Source of the DNA: Granulicella sp. S156
GTDB lineage: Bacteria; Acidobacteriota; Terriglobia; Terriglobales; Acidobacteriaceae
NCBI RefSeq assembly: GCF_009766105.1
Contig: NZ_LMUH01000020.1
Span: 152,033 to 216,032 of the forward strand
Reading direction: 5' to 3'
DNA length: 64,000 nucleotides
Of the stretch, positions 8,820 to 18,100 are shown piece after piece. Made by a program: the position numbers and the translations under genes. The first letter of the stretch is position 1; the number at the start of each line of letters is the position of its first letter. The notes beneath the pieces were generated by a model. It was not told the DNA's origin, searched no databases, and saw only the letters and a program-made list of their open reading frames with translations.

Positions 8820-8844
8820 CTTGGTACATGTTAGAGGACGACGT

Positions 8845-10383
8845 ATGGAAGAGCATGTAGATGTTGTAGTTGTAGGAGCTGGGCCGGTCGGACTTCTTGC
8901 CGCCATAGAACTGACGTTGGGCGGCGTGCGCGTCCTTGTGCTGGAGCGCCTGGTGACACCGAGCATGGTCTCGAAGGCATTGGGCATCGGACCGCTTGGA
9001 AGTGAAGCGATGCAGCGTCGCGGGATGGCTGCGGCCATCACCGCCGCAGAGGAGCGCATCTTCGCGGCGATGAAGAAGTCCACGGAGCAGAACGGACCAG
9101 ACGCGCGTGGTCGAGGGACCAGGTTCAGTGGCCATTTCGCTGGCCTGACTCTTATCCGAAAGGATGCGCAGAAGGAGCCGGAACGGCGTGCCCACCCGGT
9201 AGATCAGCAGGCCGTCGAAGCCATGCTGGCCGACCGCGCGCTCTCTCTTGGGATCGAGATCCACCGCGAGTGTGATGTCACGAACTTCGTTCAGCAGGCG
9301 GACGGTGTGGACGTGGCGTGGGCGTCTCCGGCAGGTGATGGCCGCATCCGCTGCTCCTACCTTGTTGGTTGCGACGGGGGACGCAGCTCCATCCGCAAGA
9401 TGGCCGGCTTTGACTTTCCTGGCACGGCTCCATCCATGACGATGTACAACGCGGTCGCCGAGATCGACCATCCCGAACGCCTGTTGCCCAGTGGCTGGCG
9501 CCGCACATCGGGTGGCGTGTTCTCCTATGGGTTTCTCCCCGGCCGGTTGGTCATGCTGGACTTCAGCGGTCCACCGGAAGACAGGGAGGCTCCGGTCACA
9601 TGCGAGGAGATTGAAGCCGTATTACGCCGTGTCAGCGGCGCGGATGTCCGTGTCAAAGCGCTCGAAAGCGGTAGCCGGTGGACGGACAATACGCGGCTTG
9701 CCGATACCTATCGCCGAGGCAGGGTGCTGCTTGCGGGTGATGCGGCGCATATCCATACACCGTTCGGTGGTCAAGGTCTGAGCCTCGGGCTTGTGGACGC
9801 TGCCAACCTTGGCTGGAAGCTCGCCGCGGTCATTCGCGGCCAGATGCCCGAAAGCCTGCTCGACACCTACACGGCCGAGCGGCGACCCGTCGCCGAAGCC
9901 GTTCTGGCGAACACCCGTGCTCAGATGGCCATCCTGCGGCCCGATCCTCAATCGGGTGCGATGCGGGACATCATCGCGAACCTCATGCAGTTCGATGACG
10001 TCAACCGGTTCATCGGCGAGATCATGAGTGGACTTTCCACCCGTTACGATCTCGGGTCGGAGCGGGACGAGGTCGGACGACTGATTGGCGACAGGCCCGT
10101 CAGCCATCGAGATGGCGAAGGTTCGCTCTACGATCTCATGCAGGATGGCATGGGTGTTCTTCTCGACGCCTCAACCGAAGGGAAGGCTTCCAGGCTTGTT
10201 GCGGCCAGCACGCTGAGGATACGTTGCGTTGCCGTCGATGCAGGGCCTTCGATGTTGATCCGTCCCGATGCCTGCGTCGCCTGGGCCGAGGAGGAGAACA
10301 GCATAGACGGATTGGAGGAAGCGCTCCATCGCTGGTTCATCCCAAGGCTGGATGACGGGTCCAGGTTGCGATCCGAACAGTGA
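8845..10383 (+). CDS. FAD-dependent aromatic monooxygenase (PheA/TfdB, FAD_binding_3 type)
   Basis: A 512-residue class A flavoprotein hydroxylase. The dinucleotide-binding motif GAGPVG is at residues 11-16 followed by LERL at the end of the second strand. The DG motif (YLVGCDGGRSSIRK, Asp177) and the GD motif (VLLAGDAAHIHTPFGGQGLS, Asp299) are intact. Such enzymes use NADPH and O2 to hydroxylate aromatic compounds, polyketides or rifamycin-type antibiotics. The C-terminal thioredoxin-like domain (about residues 385-512) is divergent. ATG 8845 is preferred over ATG 8815 because AGAGGACG lies at 8833-8840 and the upstream codons overlap the operator. Divergent to a TetR gene, so probably induced by its own substrate. 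Antibiotic or xenobiotic detoxification is plausible but not shown. Confidence 0.88.
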   Translation: MEEHVDVVVVGAGPVGLLAAIELTLGGVRVLVLERLVTPSMVSKALGIGPLGSEAMQRRGMAAAITAAEERIFAAMKKSTEQNGPDARGRGTRFSGHFAGLTLIRKDAQKEPERRAHPVDQQAVEAMLADRALSLGIEIHRECDVTNFVQQADGVDVAWASPAGDGRIRCSYLVGCDGGRSSIRKMAGFDFPGTAPSMTMYNAVAEIDHPERLLPSGWRRTSGGVFSYGFLPGRLVMLDFSGPPEDREAPVTCEEIEAVLRRVSGADVRVKALESGSRWTDNTRLADTYRRGRVLLAGDAAHIHTPFGGQGLSLGLVDAANLGWKLAAVIRGQMPESLLDTYTAERRPVAEAVLANTRAQMAILRPDPQSGAMRDIIANLMQFDDVNRFIGEIMSGLSTRYDLGSERDEVGRLIGDRPVSHRDGEGSLYDLMQDGMGVLLDASTEGKASRLVAASTLRIRCVAVDAGPSMLIRPDACVAWAEEENSIDGLEEALHRWFIPRLDDGSRLRSEQ

Positions 10384-10420
10384 TCGTCTTGTCCATGTAT
10401 CACTCTCCATCCCGCAAATG

Positions 10421-10458
10421 ACACCATTCGCAGGATGAATCCACCCTGCGAATGGTGT
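10421..10458. repeat. Perfect 14-bp inverted repeat
   Basis: ACACCATTCGCAGG (10421-10434) and CCTGCGAATGGTGT (10445-10458) are exact inverted repeats around a 10-base loop. They lie 38 bases after the monooxygenase stop and 144 before the zinc-ribbon gene. No T-run follows the stem on either strand, so it is not a typical intrinsic terminator. It could stabilise the monooxygenase mRNA 3' end or bind a protein. Confidence 0.55.
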
Positions 10459-10601
10459 AGAATCAACTTCGAGCTTTATCCGGTTTCGCCCTCGCACTCT
10501 CCTGTTCGGCCCAGCTTCAAAAGCCAGCCTACAGATAACGCAAGGTCGGGCTGTGTTCGATAACCGGGCAAGCCACTTATTCGTTTCAGGGAGATACCAC
10601 A

Positions 10602-10781
10602 ATGGCGAAGATTGCCAAAACAGGCGACCGCAAGAAGGTCATGGACACCCAGAAGAGCACCGATTGTCCGAAGTGCTCCAAGGCCACACGCATCGTAAAG
10701 CGCGTCAAAGACCGCGAGCGCGGCGTCCCAGGCGGCGTATATATTTCGTGTTCGGCCTGCGACTTTTTCGAAAAACTGTAA
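10602..10781 (+). CDS. Small zinc-ribbon protein, 59 residues
   Basis: Translation from ATG 10602 gives a 59-residue basic protein beginning MAKIAKTGDRKKVMDTQKST. Two CxxC knuckles (DCPKCSK and SCSACDFF) are separated by about 27 residues, a treble-clef or zinc-ribbon spacing like that of RNA-polymerase- or ribosome-associated ribbons. CAGGGAG at 10588-10594 is a good binding site with a 7-base spacing. A strong rho-independent terminator follows 19 bases after the stop, so this is a single-gene transcript. It is probably a nucleic-acid-binding or zinc-storing housekeeping protein; the exact role is unknown. An overlapping longer frame from 10553 has no conserved features and is a shadow. Confidence 0.82.
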   Translation: MAKIAKTGDRKKVMDTQKSTDCPKCSKATRIVKRVKDRERGVPGGVYISCSACDFFEKL

Positions 10782-10799
10782 ACTTTTCGCGATCCACAG

Positions 10800-10828
10800 A
10801 AAGGCCCCCCTTCTGAGGGGGGCCTTTT
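10800..10828 (+). terminator. Rho-independent terminator of the zinc-ribbon gene
   Basis: AAAGGCCCCCC, loop TTCTGA, GGGGGGCCTTT followed by T. An 11-bp GC-rich stem with a U-rich tail, 19 bases after the stop codon. Confidence 0.92.
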
Positions 10829-11067
10829 ATCGTGGATGTGCGTCTTACTTCCAGAACCCTTCTGGGGTTTGGCGGTTTCACAGCCGGTACATCCTGAGCG
10901 AAAGGTGTCGGCGTGGTTTTCTCCCAAGGAAAACCACCTTGCATGATTCTTCCAGAGGCGTAGTAGCTGTGAACTGCCATTGATGTATCGACTTCGGCAC
11001 CCTGGTACTTGACGAGTGTTGTGTTGAGCGAGCAGACTCCCAGACGGAAAGTAGGGAAACAGGAATC

Positions 11068-11985
11068 ATGGCAACAAGCATCCTAGTAACCAGCCCCAAA
11101 GTCACGCCCTCCCCCCTCCCCACCCTAGCCTCATCGCCTCACTACACCCGCCCCACCTACCTGATGTGTCCGCCCGAGTGGTACGGCGTCGACTACGTCA
11201 TCAACCCCTGGATGGCCGGCAATGTCCACCGCTCCTCGCGTGATCTGGCGTTTGCGCAGTGGAAAGGCTTTCACAACGTCCTGCGCGGCGTCGCCGATGT
11301 GCGTCTCCTGCATCCCGAGCCGGGCTGTCCCGATATGGTCTTCCTCAGCCACGGTGCACTGGTGCATCACGGCGTGGCAGCCATTTCCAGCTTCAATCAT
11401 CCGCAGCGCCGGGCCGAAACCCAGCACCTGCAAAAGTGGCTCGAAAGCCAGGGCTTCCTGCTCTGGAAGACGCCGCGTGAAACCGCCTTCGAAGGCGAAG
11501 GGGACGTCACCTTCAACGACGATGGCACAACCCTTTGGGCAGCCCACGGCGTCCGCACCTGCCGCGCGGCCCATCGTCACGTCGCCGATGCCTGGCATAC
11601 GCCGGTCTCGTCGCTCCACCTGGTGGACCCGCGCTTCTACCACCTCGACACCTGTTTCACTCCGCTGCATGGCGGCTTCCTGATGTACTACCCAGGGGCC
11701 TTCGACGCGGCTTCGCTGACCTCGATCGAGGCTGCCTACCCGGCAGAGAAGCGTATCGCCGTCTCCGAGCATGACGCGATTCATATGGCATGCTGTGCGC
11801 TGAACATCGGTCGAACGATCTTCACCGGAGAGTTGAGCCGTGAACTGGCGGCGCAGCTCTTCGACGTCGGGTTCGACGTCGTTCAACTGGAACTCGGCGA
11901 GTTCATCAAGAGTGGCGGCGGCGCAAAGTCGCTGGCTCTTCGCTTGAGCGATCTGCGTGTCACACACGCCACCATCGGCCGCTAA
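11068..11985 (+). CDS. Arginine-deiminase-superfamily (amidinotransferase/DDAH-like) protein with Ser at the expected catalytic Cys
   Basis: A 305-residue protein with the pentein layout. CPPEWYGVDYVINPWM is the usual N-terminal substrate-loop region, FEGEGDVTF carries the acidic pair, FYHLDTCFTPL gives the catalytic His192, and the C-terminal glycine loop reads KSGGGAKSLALRL. In DDAH, arginine deiminase and related amidinotransferases the residue after this glycine loop is the nucleophilic Cys (GGxxxC); here it is Ser288. If the reading is right, normal hydrolase or transferase chemistry would be lost or altered, as in non-catalytic or binding homologues. The 30-residue N-terminus is proline/serine-rich and may be shorter if translation starts later. 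A monocistronic unit ending in a 23-bp-stem terminator. Superfamily firm; activity uncertain. Confidence 0.82.
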   Translation: MATSILVTSPKVTPSPLPTLASSPHYTRPTYLMCPPEWYGVDYVINPWMAGNVHRSSRDLAFAQWKGFHNVLRGVADVRLLHPEPGCPDMVFLSHGALVHHGVAAISSFNHPQRRAETQHLQKWLESQGFLLWKTPRETAFEGEGDVTFNDDGTTLWAAHGVRTCRAAHRHVADAWHTPVSSLHLVDPRFYHLDTCFTPLHGGFLMYYPGAFDAASLTSIEAAYPAEKRIAVSEHDAIHMACCALNIGRTIFTGELSRELAAQLFDVGFDVVQLELGEFIKSGGGAKSLALRLSDLRVTHATIGR

Positions 11986-11988
11986 CCC

Positions 11989-12038
11989 AAAACGACTGTG
12001 GCGGTCCTTCTAACAAGAAGGACCGCCACAGTCGTTTT
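11989..12038. terminator. Bidirectional terminator with perfect 23-bp stem
   Basis: Arms 11989-12011 and 12016-12038 are exact inverted repeats (AAAACGACTGTGGCGG and its complement at the ends) with a 4-base AACA loop. A-rich and T-rich ends flank the stem, so it can end transcription of the plus-strand gene before it and the minus-strand rlpA gene after it. Confidence 0.92.
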
Positions 12039-12075
12039 CGTTTAAGCTCTGTCTTTACGGAATTGGTTGCGTACC

Positions 12076-12660
12076 TTAGCGGACGACAATAATTGGGCTA
12101 GGCATCGGGGACATCTCAGGTAGAGAAGCCACCAGATCCTCCGACATCTGTACATCGCTAGGGCTGACCTTTTCAACCTTGACCTTACCCAGACCCTGGA
12201 TCCCTAGCTTCTGTGCTGCTGCGTAGGAGAGGTCCATGATCAGGTTTCCGGACATGGGGCCACGGTCGTTTACCCGCAAAAACGTAGACCTCTGGTTATG
12301 CAGGTTGGTAACCCGAACCCAGCTTCCCAGGGGAAGCGTGCGGTGCGCACAGGTAAAGGCATTCATGTCGAAGCGTTCGCCGGTTGCAGTCTTGTGTCCT
12401 TGAAAGCGGGTCCCATACCAGGAGGCTTTGCCTACCTGGAACCAATGGTGCTTGATGGACGCCGCGGGTGTTGACACGATGCTTCCACTTGCAGGGGCCG
12501 GGGGACTTGCTACGATAGTGCTCGTCAGGCCCAAGGCAGCTGCCAGTAGGACGACGCGATTGCGTCTCCGTCCTGTGCCACTCAAGGTATTCTTTCGATC
12601 TCTCGTGTTGTAACCATTCATACATATATTGTCGAACGCCAAGCAACCTAAGTCAAACAT
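12076..12660 (-). CDS. rlpA: RlpA-like septal-ring lytic transglycosylase / DPBB protein
   Basis: A 194-residue exported protein. A basic N-terminus and hydrophobic segment (VVLLAAALGLTSTIVASPPA) form the signal; no lipobox cysteine is present, unlike classical RlpA lipoproteins. Residues 72-165 form the double-psi beta-barrel: GKASWYGTRFQGHKTATGE, FTCAHRTLPLGSWVRVTN and the conserved LRVNDRGP with the acid proposed for catalysis, then DLSYAAAQKLG. The family cleaves naked glycan strands of peptidoglycan at the septum. No SPOR domain is present, so recruitment differs from that in Escherichia coli. Start is unclear: ATG 12660 or ATG 12621 both give the signal peptide and neither has a strong binding site. 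It faces the preceding gene across a shared terminator. Confidence 0.88.
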   Translation of the reverse strand: MFDLGCLAFDNICMNGYNTRDRKNTLSGTGRRRNRVVLLAAALGLTSTIVASPPAPASGSIVSTPAASIKHHWFQVGKASWYGTRFQGHKTATGERFDMNAFTCAHRTLPLGSWVRVTNLHNQRSTFLRVNDRGPMSGNLIMDLSYAAAQKLGIQGLGKVKVEKVSPSDVQMSEDLVASLPEMSPMPSPIIVVR

Positions 12661-12767
12661 TTGAAAGGCTTTTTTATTCCATAAAGTGTTGACTCAAGGG
12701 GTTCCTCCATGGTAGGAAATTAGATAGGGAATTGGCCCTTTTGCCTCCGCAATCCGTGCCATACATC

Positions 12768-12794
12768 CGGGCCTCCGGAGCAGGGAAAGGCCCG
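12768..12794 (+). promoter_or_regulatory. Hairpin enclosing the thiD ribosome binding region
   Basis: CGGGCCT (12768-12774) and AGGCCCG (12788-12794) are exact 7-bp inverted repeats. The right arm ends directly before the ATG at 12795, and the loop contains GGAG and AGGGAA. Folding would hide the translation start, which may allow translational control. It does not match the TPP riboswitch core, which I looked for and did not find. Confidence 0.4.
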
Positions 12795-13604
12795 ATGCCA
12801 CCTCCGATAGCACTCACGATTGCCGGCTTCGATCCTTCGAGCGGCGCAGGGATTACCGCCGACCTGCAAACATTCGCCGCCCACGGACTCTTTGGGATAT
12901 CGGCGATCACGGCGCTCACCGTTCAATCGACCTTGGGAGTGGCTTCTGTTGAGGCAGTTTCCCCAGTGCTCCTTCGTCAGACTCTGGATCATCTCAACGC
13001 CGATCTACCTCCAGCCGGAATCAAGATCGGGATGCTGGCGACTCATGATATTGTCAGTAAAACCACAACTTTCACTGATGCTCATAAGCTACTAATTCCA
13101 ATTGTTTTAGATCCTATTATTTTATCCAGCTCAGGCGCTCCTCTCCTCGATCAGGAAGGGCTGCGCGTTCTTCAGGAAGAGCTTCTCAACCGGGTCTCAT
13201 GGATTACGCCAAACTGGGCTGAGCTCGCCGCTCTAACAAGCAGAAAAGTGCAGTTTGCACCCGATGCCGAAACCGCCCTGCACGTTCTTGGACTTCGTTA
13301 TCCCCATCTGCACATAGTCGCTACCGGCGGCGATCATGGAGATAAACCCATAGATCTACTGCGGACTCCAACAGGAGAGATTCACTCCTTTCCGGGCAAA
13401 CGTATCGACACAACCTCAACCCACGGAACCGGCTGTGCCTTTTCTTCGGCGCTTCTCAGTCGTTTGATACTGGGAGATACCCCCCTCAGCGCTGTCGCCG
13501 GCGCGAAAGCTTTTGTCGAAGGCGCTTTAAATCATGCTCCCGGAGTGGGCCATGGCCGAGGTCCGATGGATCTGCTTTGGCCTCTGCGGCATCCGTCAGC
13601 TTAA
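12795..13604 (+). CDS. thiD: Hydroxymethylpyrimidine/phosphomethylpyrimidine kinase
   Basis: A 269-residue ribokinase-fold enzyme that phosphorylates HMP and HMP-P with ATP in the pyrimidine branch of thiamine synthesis, in the cytoplasm. It shows the ThiD N-terminus LTIAGFDPSSGAGITADLQT, the substrate loop ITALTVQSTLGV, KIGMLATHDIV, VLDPIILSSSGAPLLD and the anion-hole/catalytic motif TTSTHGTGCAFSSAL with the base Asp replaced by the usual GTGC context. Length matches the family. ATG 12795 is chosen because it begins the conserved domain closely (MPPPIALTIAGFD). The next gene, thiS, follows after 17 bases, so both belong to one thiamine operon. No TPP riboswitch was recognised upstream. Confidence 0.95.
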   Translation: MPPPIALTIAGFDPSSGAGITADLQTFAAHGLFGISAITALTVQSTLGVASVEAVSPVLLRQTLDHLNADLPPAGIKIGMLATHDIVSKTTTFTDAHKLLIPIVLDPIILSSSGAPLLDQEGLRVLQEELLNRVSWITPNWAELAALTSRKVQFAPDAETALHVLGLRYPHLHIVATGGDHGDKPIDLLRTPTGEIHSFPGKRIDTTSTHGTGCAFSSALLSRLILGDTPLSAVAGAKAFVEGALNHAPGVGHGRGPMDLLWPLRHPSA

Positions 13605-13621
13605 GATGTTGTTAGGCCAAG

Positions 13622-13858
13622 ATGCAGACTGACATGACGCTTCAAATCAACGGACAAACACGCAGCTTCCCCGAACCCGCGCCCTCAACGCTGGACCAGC
13701 TCATTCAACAACTCGGCATGAAGGCCGACCGAGTCGCCGTCGAGCGCAACGGAGAGATCGTGCCTCGGGCGGAGTGGACCGGAACAGTGGTGCAGTCCGG
13801 CGACCGGTTAGAGGTTGTGCATTTTGTCGGAGGCGGCAGCCCGCCCACTGCGGGATGA
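13622..13858 (+). CDS. thiS: Sulfur carrier protein ThiS with a short C-terminal tail
   Basis: A 78-residue ubiquitin-fold sulfur carrier (74 residues if ATG 13634 is used). It shows [35 protein letters not shown] and [13 protein letters not shown]. ThiS normally ends in Gly-Gly, where ThiF adenylates the terminus and a thiocarboxylate is formed to donate sulfur to the thiazole. Here the frame continues as GGGSPPTAG before the stop, so the active Gly-Gly is internal by about six residues and would need trimming. The last 51 bases overlap the 3' end of the opposing glycosyltransferase gene, which may explain the tail: a stop shifted by overlap. Gene identity is firm; the tail is seen directly. 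Confidence 0.9.
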   Translation: MQTDMTLQINGQTRSFPEPAPSTLDQLIQQLGMKADRVAVERNGEIVPRAEWTGTVVQSGDRLEVVHFVGGGSPPTAG

Positions 13859-15103
13859 CGCCAGAAGGTCGCGTAGAAGCGGCTCCCAGCGGTCTCCATA
13901 CTGAGTCCAGCCTCCGATGGCCTGAACCCGAGCCAGTGCGGCAGCCCGCATCCTCGCCTGCAGAAGGGGATCGTCAGCCAGCTGCTGAAGCCTCGCAGCA
14001 ATCGCTCCAGAGTCTCGAATAGGGACGATAAATCCTTCAACCCCGTCGCTGAAAAGATCCTCCCCTCCGGTATTGGTTGAGCAGATCACCGGACATCCAC
14101 AGGCCAAAGCCTGCGCCTGCACCAAAGCTAGCCCTTCCTCAATACTGGGCAGCACCAGGACATGACTGGTGCTCATCAACTCTACAAGCCGTGGCTGCGG
14201 AACCGCCCCGAGAAACTCTACGTTTTCCTGTGGGCATTTGGGCAATACGGAACGCAGGTCTTCCTGCATCTGACCGGCAATCAGCAGTCGTTTGCTCGGA
14301 TGACGTAACTCCGAAAAAGCCTGGAGCAAATATGGAATGCCTTTGCGAAGCCCCACGGCTCCGGCAAACAGCACACGTAACTCGCCCTGAGGCGGCTCGC
14401 CGACAGGGTGGAAATTCTCCAAACGAACACCATAGGGAATGGTGTGAACCTTGGCGGCAGGAACCCCCATTTCGACAAAGGACCGTGCCGCCATACTGGA
14501 TGGAACGGTGATCGCGTCAGCCTGGGCATAGATAGCCTCCTCGCGCATCGTGTCACGCTCGTCAGAGACCTGCCGCTCGACACCCCAGCGACGATACTCC
14601 TCCGCGACGATGTTCTCCTGATACCGCTGATGCGTCGATCCTCGATCGCACACAAAGATACCGCCACGCTCCTGCAAATTTCGGCCGGTCAGAAGACCGG
14701 CTCCGGAGATAGCGATCAGAACATCCGGCGAGGGTTCACCGCGTCGCAGGTTGCGTTCAAACTGACGGTCAGTCCAGCGATCGAAGGTCAAGGCATTCGC
14801 ATAGCCGAGATGGTCATCGAGAACCGGCAGATCAAACGGGCTGCGCTGCAGCGCAATCTGCGGAAGATGGAGCCACGGAAATGTCTTGACCTTGTCCCTG
14901 GGCAAACCTTCTCGCTGCAGCCGGGACCATGGCCAGGTTGAATAGACTCGGTCAAGATGTCCCCGGCGCTCGAGTTCACGAGCCAGTTCGAAGTGGTGGA
15001 AGACGCCGAAGACGGCCTGGGCTACTCGCATGAAGAGGGTTAGGCTTTTCAGCTTTAGGATAACAAAGCCGCGTAAGCCCTTGAACGCAGAGAGGGAACT
15101 CAT
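13808..15103 (-). CDS. Glycosyltransferase family 4 (group 1)
   Basis: A 431-residue GT-B enzyme that probably transfers a nucleotide-activated sugar to a cell-surface polysaccharide, lipid or exopolysaccharide at the cytoplasmic face. The N-terminal domain begins [20 protein letters not shown]. The C-terminal domain contains [40 protein letters not shown] and [12 protein letters not shown], the donor-binding E-x7-type motif of GT4. The frame starts at ATG 15103 but the conserved domain starts at Met25 (15031), so a shorter protein is possible. Its 3' end overlaps thiS by 51 bases on the opposite strand. Acceptor and sugar are unknown. Confidence 0.88.
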   Translation of the reverse strand: MSSLSAFKGLRGFVILKLKSLTLFMRVAQAVFGVFHHFELARELERRGHLDRVYSTWPWSRLQREGLPRDKVKTFPWLHLPQIALQRSPFDLPVLDDHLGYANALTFDRWTDRQFERNLRRGEPSPDVLIAISGAGLLTGRNLQERGGIFVCDRGSTHQRYQENIVAEEYRRWGVERQVSDERDTMREEAIYAQADAITVPSSMAARSFVEMGVPAAKVHTIPYGVRLENFHPVGEPPQGELRVLFAGAVGLRKGIPYLLQAFSELRHPSKRLLIAGQMQEDLRSVLPKCPQENVEFLGAVPQPRLVELMSTSHVLVLPSIEEGLALVQAQALACGCPVICSTNTGGEDLFSDGVEGFIVPIRDSGAIAARLQQLADDPLLQARMRAAALARVQAIGGWTQYGDRWEPLLRDLLASSRSGRAAASDKMHNL

Positions 15104-15136
15104 CGATGGGAGAAGAGTCCCCCCCTCTGTGAACCA

Positions 15137-18100
15137 TTACGGCGTGACGAGCTTCCACGCCTGGGCTGCTGTTCCATTGCAGGTGTAGATATCCAGTTGC
15201 ACCCCGTTTGCAGTCGAGGCACTCGGAGTGTCCAGGCAAAGACCGCTGCCTTGGCCGACAAAGTTATAGTAGCCATTGCCCAGCGGCACAGCCTCCCATT
15301 CTTCGTTGGAGTTTCCAGAATAGGTCCACGTCTGTAGGAGACTGCCATTGGTCGTGCCGTTGCCGGTTACATTCCAGGTTTCGGTCGGAGCATTGGCGTT
15401 GGCTACGTAGTAGTAGCCACTGGCACTCCCGTTCTCGAACTCCCACTGCTGGTTAGGCTGAGTGCTGTAGGTGCCTTGCCCGCAGGCCCACTGCTGAACG
15501 GCGGTTCCATTCGCCGTGCCCGAAGCGGTGTCGTCGATGCAGGAACCGCTATTCTCGTTGACGAGGTTGTAAAACACCCCGGTACTCAAAGTAGATCCAC
15601 CACCACCGTTCGATGCAAAGGCGGCTGAGTAGATGTTGTAACCTCCGTTGTCCTGGTTCCAGGTCAGGACTTGCTGGCCCGCCGTCAGTGTGACGCTGGC
15701 GGTTACCGTCGTCCAGTCTTGATAGCCGCCGGTCTCCGGAACATTGACCGACCCAGTCAGGTTTGTTCCCGCGGAATTCGACAGATGGAATCCATCGGTC
15801 ACTGCGGCCGGAGAGGCGACCTCGAAAGTGACGTTGTATGTCCCGGACGTAGCCACGTTCACCGTAAATCGGAACCACTGTCCGCTGGCTGTCCAACCGA
15901 TATCGTTGCCGCCGCCCGGAGCTGAGGTCGTTTCCAGATCGACGCCATCGGAACGATAGCCGTTATCCGATCCGTTGACAGAGGCGACGTTGTAGCCAAG
16001 TCCCTGGCCACCGGTGTCGTAGTTTTCGGCCAACACTGTGCCAGGGATGGCTGCGGGCGTTCCGCCGTAAGGCCCTTCGGTGGTCCCACCTCCGCTGCCG
16101 GTGATGGTCGTACCGTTTCCTTGTGCCGAATTAGCCGATGTGCCGGCCGCATTAGCAGCCTGCACGACGTAGTAATAGGTAGTCGTGGCAGCCAGACCTG
16201 AATCGGTGAATGAGGCTCCGGTCAGGTCTGAGGCAATCATATTGCTCGACGAAGGCGTGAACCCGGAGGCCGTGCTGCGGAACAGGTTGTAGCTCAACGT
16301 GCAGTTCGACCCTTCAGCGCTGGCGCTCCAGGTTACGTTGATCGTGCTGCCTGAAGTTCCCGATCCGGAGGGCGTTCCAGGAGTGCCCGGAGCAGAACCG
16401 CAATTGCCGCTTGTGCCTCCCCAGGAGGTGAGATAGCTGTTAGCGCCTGCCGTTGTGCCGCCATTATCGACTGTGTCGTTGTTGGAGGCGATGTTGTAGT
16501 TGATTTGGCCGTCAGAAAGGGTCACAGACACCATGTCATGGAACGTGACTCCGGCGGCGACCGGGGCGGCTATCCCGCTGTTCGCAACGATAGCGACTCC
16601 CTGATCGAAGACAGAGTAAACACCGAGACCGTAGGCCACATGGGTGGCGACCGTCGGAGCAACGTTGTAGGACGCATAACCGTCCACGCCGCCGTTCATC
16701 CATGCACTCTCACTGGGAACGTCATAGGGCATTTCGCTCTGGTAAAAGATGGTTTCGCCACCTTCACCGTTCCACACGACCTGCTCGTTCTCGTAGTGTT
16801 CGACAGCCAGGCCTGTTGCCAGTACGTTGTCCCCATTCACGACCAATCCGTTACTGCAGACATTCGCAGTCCAACCGACGGTTCCGTCGTTTCCATGGTC
16901 GGCGCGCCAGCTCCACATGTTGTCGATAATTACGTTGTCGCTATCGATCTCCGTGGCTTCGGTGCAGGTTCCCAGGGTGGCTCCGCCAACGCGAAAGTGC
17001 ACATCGCTGATCGTAGTTGGATTGGTTGCGTGGCTGACGCGTGGTGCGCCTTTCACCCCTACCTGTAGAAGCACCGATGAGTTGACCGGGCCCGCGTCGA
17101 TGAGAAATCCGGCAAGCTGCACTCCGCCGACATCGGCTACAGTGAGCGCGGGCGTTCCCGACTGCGGGACAAGATCCGCATATCCGAGTCCGAGCACCAC
17201 GGTGTTGGCGTTCGTGACATTGATGGATCCGCTGTACTGGTAGATGCCAGGGGTCAGAATGAGATTTTCGCCGGAGGCCAGCGCAGCGTTGATCGTGGCT
17301 AACGAGGTTGAGGGCGTGGCGATCAGGAAGGCGCTGATTGAGAGAGAAGTACCAGCCTCTCCGCTGCCTACACCGCCGTTAGCCCAGGTTGTGCCTGACG
17401 TATTTGTTCCGTAGGTAGGCGAGAAGACCCAGTAGTTGCTGCTGCTGTCCATGTAGAGGAAGGGCTTTTCGCGGCTGACCGGAGTGGTTGCGAGGACGGT
17501 ATATGAACTACCTCCGCCACCAAATGGATTGCTTTGCCCTGGAGCCCCGGAGACGCCTGAAAAGACCATGTTCCAACTGCCCCCCGTCCAACTCCCGAGG
17601 GAACTGTTGCGCGTATACCACTGTTGCTGGGAACAGGAGTTGAGTTGGCCGGTGATCTTGGTGTTGGCGATGAATCCGCCGCTGGAGTAGTTGCAGCCGG
17701 AGTCCGTGAGTTCTACCGGATTGTTGATCAGCATGCGCCGGATGGAAGCCCCCTGCGAAACACCCCATTGCAGAGTGCCGGACCCCGGCGTGGTCATCTC
17801 CAGGTTCTCCATCGAACGCCAGAAAGTTTGCGTGTCATTTCCGTTGATGGTCTCGTTCGACTCCAGATAGCCCTGGCTGATGTTGACGGCTGTAGGGGAC
17901 TGGCCAAGGCCGGCAATGGACTCATAGAATCCCACCTCGGATTCGACGCCGGTGTAGGTACCCGGCGCGAACAGCACTGCATAACGATTGGTGCTGAACT
18001 GTCCGTTACCGGCCAAGGTGGAGAGGGTCGAGTTGATCGACGAGATCGAATTGCTGGGAGTAAAGACGTAGACGTTGGGGCCAAAGATTGTGCTGTTCTG

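Noticed and set aside
12661-12794. TPP riboswitch before thiD-thiS
   Set aside because: The conserved CTGAGA and ACCTGA-type core was not found.
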